Source: Prosthecobacter sp.
GTDB taxonomy: Bacteria; Verrucomicrobiota; Verrucomicrobiia; Verrucomicrobiales; Verrucomicrobiaceae
Length of the DNA stretch: 36,750 nt
Assembly: GCA_017853885.1 (NCBI GenBank)
Contig: JAFMIR010000037.1
Span: forward strand, 1-36,750
Direction: 5' to 3'
Each line of letters opens with the position of its first letter. Position 1 is the stretch's first letter. Shown one piece after another: positions 31,776-36,750 of this stretch. The notes under the pieces were generated by a model, which did not search any database, had not been told where the DNA came from, and saw only the letters and a list, made by a program, of their open reading frames with translations. The translations under genes and the position numbers were made by a program.

Positions 31776-33434
31776 ATGATCGCTACCATCTTATCCGCCT
31801 TAAAGCGCTCCATTCACAGAGCATCACGCTTGCTGGCGTTAACTGCCCCTTGTGGGCTGCTGGTAGATCAGTCGCAAGGACAGGATCGCCCACCTCTTGC
31901 ACCACAAGTGACCGAGATAGCAGGCGCCACGCCCACAGCGCTTTCACAGATGGGCCCACTTTATATCCAAGAGTACCGAGTGCGTGGAAACACCAGGCTT
32001 AAGGCCATCGATATCGAAAAAGCCGTTTATCCTTATTTAGGGCCCGGACGCTCGGAGAATGACATCGAGCAGGCACGTCAAGGTTTGGAGAAGGCCTATC
32101 GCCATCTCGGCTATCAAACTGTCTATGTGGAGGTGCCGCGTCAGACCGGCGCACGTGGTGTGATCTACCTCAATGTCGTGGAAGCACCTGTCGGCAGGCT
32201 CCGCGTGAAGGGTGCTAAATATTTTCTACCGAGTAAAATCAAGCAGCAGGCGAAATCCATGGCCGAAGGAACCGTGCCGGACTTCAACGAGGTGCAGAAA
32301 GAAATCATTGCGTTGAACCGCTGGCGGGATCGCAAAATCACTCCGGAACTACGTCAAGGCGTGGCACCTGGTACGGTAGACATTGACCTCATTGTCGAGG
32401 ATAAAAATCCATTTCACGGCAGTCTTGAGCTCAACAACATTTACAACGCAAACACCGTCCCGCTGCGTTTGAATGGCTCATTGAGCTACTCCAACCTCTG
32501 GCAGCTCGGCCATACCCTCGGCACCAGCTTTCAGGTCGCCCCTGAGAAGGCGTCGGACGGCACCGTGCTCTCCGCCTTCTACCAGATGCCGTTGGAAAAC
32601 GATTGGAGCCTCATGGTCACCGGCGCTTGGCAAGACAGCAATATTTCCACCCTGGGTGGCGGCACCGTCGTGGGTAAGGGGCAGATCTACGGCATCCGCT
32701 TGATGAAGACGCTGCCTGCTGAGAAAGGCTGGTTTCACAGCCTCAGCGCTGGGTTAGATTACAAAGACTTTATCCAAGATGTGAATGCAGGCGGCACGGT
32801 AGTTGCCTCCCCCATCGTCTATTACCCCTTCACACTGTCTTACTCGTTGAGCCGGGTTCGCGATCACAGCTTCACAGAGTTCAACACGGCATTTGTATTT
32901 CATTTGCGTGGCATGGGTGACTCACAAAGCGAATTCAGCAACCGCCGATTTGCTGCGAAGGACAACTTCTTCTACCTCCGTGGCGATCTTTCCCATACGC
33001 ATGATCTCCCCGGCAGCCTCCAGCTTTACACGCGTATTCAGGGACAAGCTTCTGGCTCTCCGTTGATTAATACCGAACAGATCGCCGCTGGGGGTATTAA
33101 CACCGTGCGGGGTTACTTGATTGCCACGCAGTTGGGGGACTCCGGCATCATGGGTTCAATGGAACTGCGCAGCCCTTCCTTGATCGGTAACGGCAGAGAC
33201 AAGGGCAATGAATGGCGAGGCTACGCTTTTGCTGAAGCCGCTCAACTTTACGTCAACAACACGCTGCCAGGTGAAAAACGCACTCATAGCCTCGCCAGCA
33301 TCGGCATTGGGACTCGGATTCGCTGGCAAGACCGCCTCTACGGCTCCTTCGACCTCGGCATGCCTCTTGTGACTCAGCCTAATGCCATCGCGCAGCACCT
33401 TTACATGACTTTCCGTTTAGGCGCTGACTTCTGA
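31776..33434 (+). CDS. TpsB/ShlB-type outer-membrane transporter (POTRA-beta barrel)
   Basis: The frame opens with a GTG at 31740, but the ATG at 31776 is preferred: it leaves the candidate box outside the gene and starts a basic/hydrophobic signal (RASRLLALTAPCGLLV). The product is then 552 residues. Two POTRA domains are visible (about 63-140, YIQEYRVRGNTRL with YRHLGYQTVYVEVP; and about 141-215), followed by a barrel of about 330 residues. The barrel contains VRGY (444-447), the conserved motif of Omp85/TpsB transporters, and ends in Phe as outer-membrane barrels do. The length matches the ShlB/FhaC/HecB family, which exports a large partner protein. No TpsA-like exoprotein is seen here, so the cargo is unknown. 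Confidence 0.88.
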   Translation: MIATILSALKRSIHRASRLLALTAPCGLLVDQSQGQDRPPLAPQVTEIAGATPTALSQMGPLYIQEYRVRGNTRLKAIDIEKAVYPYLGPGRSENDIEQARQGLEKAYRHLGYQTVYVEVPRQTGARGVIYLNVVEAPVGRLRVKGAKYFLPSKIKQQAKSMAEGTVPDFNEVQKEIIALNRWRDRKITPELRQGVAPGTVDIDLIVEDKNPFHGSLELNNIYNANTVPLRLNGSLSYSNLWQLGHTLGTSFQVAPEKASDGTVLSAFYQMPLENDWSLMVTGAWQDSNISTLGGGTVVGKGQIYGIRLMKTLPAEKGWFHSLSAGLDYKDFIQDVNAGGTVVASPIVYYPFTLSYSLSRVRDHSFTEFNTAFVFHLRGMGDSQSEFSNRRFAAKDNFFYLRGDLSHTHDLPGSLQLYTRIQGQASGSPLINTEQIAAGGINTVRGYLIATQLGDSGIMGSMELRSPSLIGNGRDKGNEWRGYAFAEAAQLYVNNTLPGEKRTHSLASIGIGTRIRWQDRLYGSFDLGMPLVTQPNAIAQHLYMTFRLGADF

Positions 33435-33480
33435 TCCAACGGTTTCACAGATTCCGACGATTCAACTTCTGACTTCTCCC

Positions 33481-35307
33481 ATGCCCAAGAAACTCCTCTT
33501 CCTCTTACTCCTCGCCACCACGCTCCACGCAGAAGAAAAGCTCTGGCTCGATCCGAGCTTCTCGATCCGAAAAAAAATCGATATCGACACCAAGGCCACG
33601 GCCATTGCTGACCCGATTGGCACCAGCGCTGTTCTCGTTCGTCTTCATGAAGGCGTGATGAGCTTTATGTCAGCCAAGGAGGATGGCAGTGACCTTCGAT
33701 TCACCGCAGATGATCATAAAACGGTGCTCAAGCACCATGTTGAGAAGTGGGACTCTTTGCTCAACGAAGCCTATGTCTGGGTTCAAGTGCCTGAATTGAA
33801 GCCTGAGGCAGCCAAAACCATTTGGCTTTATTACGGCAATTCAACTGCTCCGGCTCCTGAAGCTTCTAAAGAGACTTACACTGCCGACAGCGTGCTCGTT
33901 TACCATTTCGCTGATGCCGCAAGGGTCGGCACGGACTCTTCCGCAACAGGGGCAAATGCTGAGGGCGCACCGCCGCCTGCCGCGGGCGCCCTTATTGGAA
34001 GTGGTCTGCGTGTCTTTGGGCAGACACCGGTGAAAGTGAACACACTCCCCGAGTGGGCTCCCGGTGCACCTTTGACAATCTCCGTATGGGTGAAGCCATC
34101 TGCACTCGCGGCTGATGCTGTGATACTCAGCCGACGCGATGGCACGAGTGCTCTCGTTCTTGGCTTGAATAACGGCGTGCCGTTTGTTGAGATCAATAAA
34201 CAGCGCAGCAGTCCCGGTGCACCTATCGCTGCGAATGCTTGGACCCACCTTGCCGCTGTGCACGATGCAGGAACGACCACCGTGTATGTGAATGGCAAGT
34301 CGTATGGCCAACTCTCTGCCGCGATGCCTTCGCTGAAAACACCACTAGAAATCAGCAAGGATAGTGCTGGCGCTGGACTTTCCGGTTACACAGGAGAGTT
34401 GGATGAACTTCAAATCGCCAAAACAGCTTGGCCGGCGGGATTCATCGCTTTCGCTGCTTTGAATCAAGGCACCACGGCGGATGCACAGAAGCTCCTAGTG
34501 GTCGGAGCCGATGAATCGAGTGATCACGAGGAGGAGAGTGAGATCGCCAAACACCTTACGCTCATCAAAGACATCTCCAAAGACCTCACTTTTGACGGCT
34601 GGGTCGTGATTTTCCTCTGCACGCTGCTCGCCATCGTTGGATGGGCCATCGCACTCGGGAAATTTTTCTATCTCAATACCATTGAAAAGGCCTCAAAGGA
34701 GTTCCTGAAGCGATGGGAAAAGATCTCATCTGACCTGACTGCGATTGATTCGGACGACTCTGAAAGCGTGAAGACACTTGGTGGCACCGTTAGCACCAAG
34801 CAGCAAAAATTGATGCGCAAATCTCCTTTGTATCAAATTTATCATCTTGGCGCAGAGGAGATTAGCAAACGTCTTAAGCCCGCGCGTCAGGTCACATCCG
34901 AAATCACAGAGAAAAAAAACTCGGGCGGACTCAGCGGCCGCAGTATTCAAGCCATCAAGGCCACACTGCATGGCGGCATGGTTCGTGAGGTTCAGAAACT
35001 CAATGGTAAGCTCGTCTTTCTCACCATCGGCATTGCGGGTGGCCCTTACCTCGGCCTGCTCGGCACCGTCATCGGCGTGATGATCACCTTCGCCGTCATC
35101 GCGAAAAGCGGTGAGGTGGAGGTGAACAGCATCGCACCGGGTATCGCGGGCGCTTTGCTCGCCACCGTCGCCGGCCTCGCCGTCGCCATTCCGGCTCTCT
35201 TCATCTACTCCTACCTCAGTTCCCGTATCAAGGATGTGGTGACGAATATGGAGACCTTCATCGATGAATTCATCACCCGGATGGCCGAACACCACAAAGA
35301 AGCCTAA
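33481..35307 (+). CDS. DUF2341-LamG-ExbB/TolQ fusion, Ton-motor proton channel
   Basis: This 608-residue protein starts with a signal peptide (MPKKLLFLLLLATTLHA). A periplasmic part follows, with a DUF2341-like domain (about 25-140, ending WLYYGNS) and a LamG-like domain (about 150-340; LTISVWVKPSAL; AWTHLAAVHDAG). The ExbB/TolQ module has TM1 at about 374-398 (GWVVIFLCTLLAIVGWAI), a cytoplasmic loop, TM2 at about 511-538 (GGPYLGLLGTVIGVMITF) and TM3 at about 557-579 (GALLATVAGLAVAIPALF). With ExbD and TonB encoded next, it should use the proton gradient to energise outer-membrane uptake. The lectin-like extension could sense or bind polysaccharide or stabilise the complex; this is inference. 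ExbD follows after 6 bp. Confidence 0.9.
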   Translation: MPKKLLFLLLLATTLHAEEKLWLDPSFSIRKKIDIDTKATAIADPIGTSAVLVRLHEGVMSFMSAKEDGSDLRFTADDHKTVLKHHVEKWDSLLNEAYVWVQVPELKPEAAKTIWLYYGNSTAPAPEASKETYTADSVLVYHFADAARVGTDSSATGANAEGAPPPAAGALIGSGLRVFGQTPVKVNTLPEWAPGAPLTISVWVKPSALAADAVILSRRDGTSALVLGLNNGVPFVEINKQRSSPGAPIAANAWTHLAAVHDAGTTTVYVNGKSYGQLSAAMPSLKTPLEISKDSAGAGLSGYTGELDELQIAKTAWPAGFIAFAALNQGTTADAQKLLVVGADESSDHEEESEIAKHLTLIKDISKDLTFDGWVVIFLCTLLAIVGWAIALGKFFYLNTIEKASKEFLKRWEKISSDLTAIDSDDSESVKTLGGTVSTKQQKLMRKSPLYQIYHLGAEEISKRLKPARQVTSEITEKKNSGGLSGRSIQAIKATLHGGMVREVQKLNGKLVFLTIGIAGGPYLGLLGTVIGVMITFAVIAKSGEVEVNSIAPGIAGALLATVAGLAVAIPALFIYSYLSSRIKDVVTNMETFIDEFITRMAEHHKEA

Positions 35308-35313
35308 ACCGCC

Positions 35314-35715
35314 ATGCAAACAGACAACAAGAGCTATGACGACATTAATGTCACACCGATGGTGGATCTCTACCTCGTGCTGCTGCTGATCTTCATCATC
35401 ATGACGACAGCAGGTGTTCAGGGTATCAAAGTGAATCTGCCGCGTGGTGGCCCTGCGTCATCAAAACCTATTGAAGGGCCGAAAATGCAGGCCATCACCG
35501 TGAACAACGAGGGCAAGGTCTTCCTTAACACCATCCCCGTCACGCTCGACGAGCTCTCTTCGAAGCTCGAAGCACTCAAATCTTCCACGCCCGAGTTCCC
35601 CGTCGTCATCCGAGGCGATAGCGCCACTCAGTATCAAACCATCATGGATGTACTGAACGTCGTGGGGCGTCTTGGACTGAGTCAGATTGGTCTCGCCACA
35701 CAAGCCAAAAAATAG
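35314..35715 (+). CDS. exbD: ExbD/TolR biopolymer transport protein
   Basis: The product is 133 residues, normal for ExbD. It has one N-terminal membrane helix (NVTPMVDLYLVLLLIFIIMTT) carrying the conserved intramembrane Asp18 that takes part in proton transfer. The periplasmic domain follows (VNLPRGGPASSK; ITVNNEGKVFLNTIPVTLDEL; PVVIRGDSATQYQTIMDVLNVVGRLGLSQIGLAT). It forms the stator with the ExbB fusion encoded 6 bp upstream and drives TonB, encoded 5 bp downstream. TolR is the alternative assignment, but the TonB neighbour favours ExbD. Confidence 0.93.
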   Translation: MQTDNKSYDDINVTPMVDLYLVLLLIFIIMTTAGVQGIKVNLPRGGPASSKPIEGPKMQAITVNNEGKVFLNTIPVTLDELSSKLEALKSSTPEFPVVIRGDSATQYQTIMDVLNVVGRLGLSQIGLATQAKK

Positions 35716-35720
35716 CGCTT

Positions 35721-36419
35721 ATGAATCCTCACGATTTACCAGACGAAGACGAGCCCGGTTTCCTGCGCCGCAATCTCGTCATGATCATCCTCGGCCTCAT
35801 CGTTCTGGGCGGAGGCGGTTACTACTTTGCCACGGCAAAACCTTCCAAGGAGAGCAAAAGCAAGAAGAAGATGGACATGGTCATGATCATGCCGGTGATG
35901 CCCCCGCCGCCTCCACCTCCACCACCACCACCGCCAAAGCCTGAGGAGCCTCCACCTGAGGAAGAAAAAGAAGAAGAGATGGCCGCTGAAGAAGAGCCTC
36001 CACCCGATGCGCAGGACAAACCGTCAGACAAACCTGCCGATGAACCCATTGGCACAGCCCTGACCGGTGGTGATGGAACAAGTGGCCTCGGATCTGGAGG
36101 GGGCATCGGAGGCATGGGCATCGGAGGAAACGGTAATGGTCGTAGCTACTCCGAGCGTGGCCGCTGGCAGGGCAAGTTTGGCCGGGGCGTGCAGGAAATC
36201 CTCTCACGCCATGCCGGGCTAAAGTTTGCGAAGGGCAGCGTACCCTTCCGCGTATGGCTGGATGACTCCGGCCGTATCACTCGTGTCGTCCTCAACGGCT
36301 CTACCGGCAATCCCGAGCATGATGACATGCTCAAGAACCGCGCCCTCGTCGGCCAAGTGCTCGAACCCGCCCCACCCGGCACCCCGATGCCCGTCATCAT
36401 GCGCTTCAACGGCCGCTGA
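35721..36419 (+). CDS. TonB-family energy transducer
   Basis: The product has 232 residues. A short cytoplasmic N-terminus (DEDEPGFLRRN) leads into a single membrane helix (LVMIILGLIVLGGGGYYF). A Pro-rich spacer follows, with 12 consecutive prolines encoded at 35901-35936, then Glu/Pro- and Gly-rich segments. The C-terminal 80 residues match the TonB C-terminal domain (GVQEILSRHAGLKFAKGSVPFRVW; DDSGRITRVVLNGSTGN; PMPVIMRF). It should span the periplasm and touch the TonB box of an outer-membrane receptor, or possibly the downstream exported protein. It is the third gene of the tightly packed ExbB-ExbD-TonB unit and starts 5 bp after the exbD stop. Confidence 0.9.
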   Translation: MNPHDLPDEDEPGFLRRNLVMIILGLIVLGGGGYYFATAKPSKESKSKKKMDMVMIMPVMPPPPPPPPPPPPKPEEPPPEEEKEEEMAAEEEPPPDAQDKPSDKPADEPIGTALTGGDGTSGLGSGGGIGGMGIGGNGNGRSYSERGRWQGKFGRGVQEILSRHAGLKFAKGSVPFRVWLDDSGRITRVVLNGSTGNPEHDDMLKNRALVGQVLEPAPPGTPMPVIMRFNGR

Positions 36420-36442
36420 AACTTGCCGCTCTCTTTTTTCTC

Positions 36443-36750
36443 ATGCTCATTCTTCGTTGCCCCCCCCTTCTCGTCCTCTTCGCGCTGCCCTTAGCCGCCC
36501 AAGTGCCTGAACTGAGGGAGCCTGATCTCCCACTCCCCCTCCTCGCCGAGGTTACCCAGCCGAAAACGGCTGCCCCTCAAATGAAGGAGAGCTCTGCAAA
36601 CCTGCCGCCGCCTGCTCCTGCTCCCTCAGCGGCCGATCTGCCTCCACCGATTGCTCTTCTTCCTGAGCCGGATGCTATCAAGACACGCCCGCAGGCCACC
36701 GCGACGGAAAGCGTCGTCATCAATCTCATCAACAAGCTCGTCGAACGCGG
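36443..36750 (+). CDS. Secreted protein, N-terminal fragment; possibly a porin
   Basis: The frame opens at an ATG at 36443-36445, 23 bp after the tonB stop, and stays open to the window edge (102 codons). A signal peptide is clear (MLILRCPPLLVLFALPLAAQ), followed by a Pro/Ala/Leu-rich linker. The last visible residues, SVVINLINKLVERG, resemble the start of the N-terminal region of verrucomicrobial 'putative porins' that often follow ExbB/ExbD/TonB genes (from memory). If so, this is the outer-membrane channel of the cluster. The fragment is too short for a firm call. Confidence 0.6.
   Translation, partial: MLILRCPPLLVLFALPLAAQVPELREPDLPLPLLAEVTQPKTAAPQMKESSANLPPPAPAPSAADLPPPIALLPEPDAIKTRPQATATESVVINLINKLVER

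Noticed and set aside
35901..35936. Proline-codon run considered as a CRISPR-like or microsatellite element
   Set aside because: It is in frame inside tonB and encodes the expected Pro-rich periplasmic spacer.

Overview
The window looks like chromosomal DNA of a Verrucomicrobiota bacterium, probably Verrucomicrobiales (Prosthecobacter/Verrucomicrobium-like). This is inferred from the gene content: DUF1501 and cytochrome-DUF1549-DUF1553 proteins, a secreted sulfatase, LamG and DUF2341 proteins, a PEP-CTERM protein, and an ExbB with a periplasmic LamG-type extension. Most genes encode exported or envelope proteins. I see no rRNA, tRNA, CRISPR array, insertion sequence or phage gene, and no gene-free stretch longer than about 300 bp.

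Region 1 (1-16.3 kb) is mainly secreted 'planctomycete/verrucomicrobial' proteins. In order: an S11 peptidase-like fragment whose nucleophilic serine reads as glycine, a TAT-exported DUF1501 protein, a small TPR membrane protein, a sulfatase, a SWIM zinc-finger protein, a small unknown, a cytochrome c-WD40 protein, a metzincin-type protease, a large LamG/glycosidase-like protein and a cytochrome-DUF1549-DUF1553 protein. A 61-bp imperfect palindrome at 2432-2492 supplies the stop codons of two convergent genes.

Region 2 (16.4-26.4 kb) is mostly metabolic and cytoplasmic. It holds a methyltransferase next to a rhodanese-like protein, a LysR regulator divergent from purU (translationally coupled to a small unknown gene), a coupled pair of amidohydrolase-fold proteins of which only one keeps its metal ligands, a secreted FAD oxidoreductase, a YugP-type membrane zinc peptidase, and a nuoF without other complex I genes beside it.

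Region 3 (26.4-36.75 kb) is the most interesting. A PhoB/OmpR-type response regulator is translationally coupled to a histidine-kinase-like protein that has lost its phosphoacceptor histidine and other key residues. That gene overlaps a redoxin lacking the first cysteine of the CxxC motif. Next come a PEP-CTERM protein, a substrate-binding-like secreted protein, an uncharacterised anchored protein, a TpsB/ShlB-type outer-membrane transporter, a DUF2341-LamG-ExbB fusion, ExbD, TonB, and the start of a secreted protein that may be a porin. Three intergenic sites matching G(T/C)GAC-N5-CGTAAC lie upstream of the response regulator, the PEP-CTERM gene and the tpsB-like gene. Their half-sites are 11 bp apart, the period typical of PhoB-family binding sites. 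I infer that the regulator controls itself and the whole envelope cluster, which would make a previously undescribed regulated envelope/uptake system.
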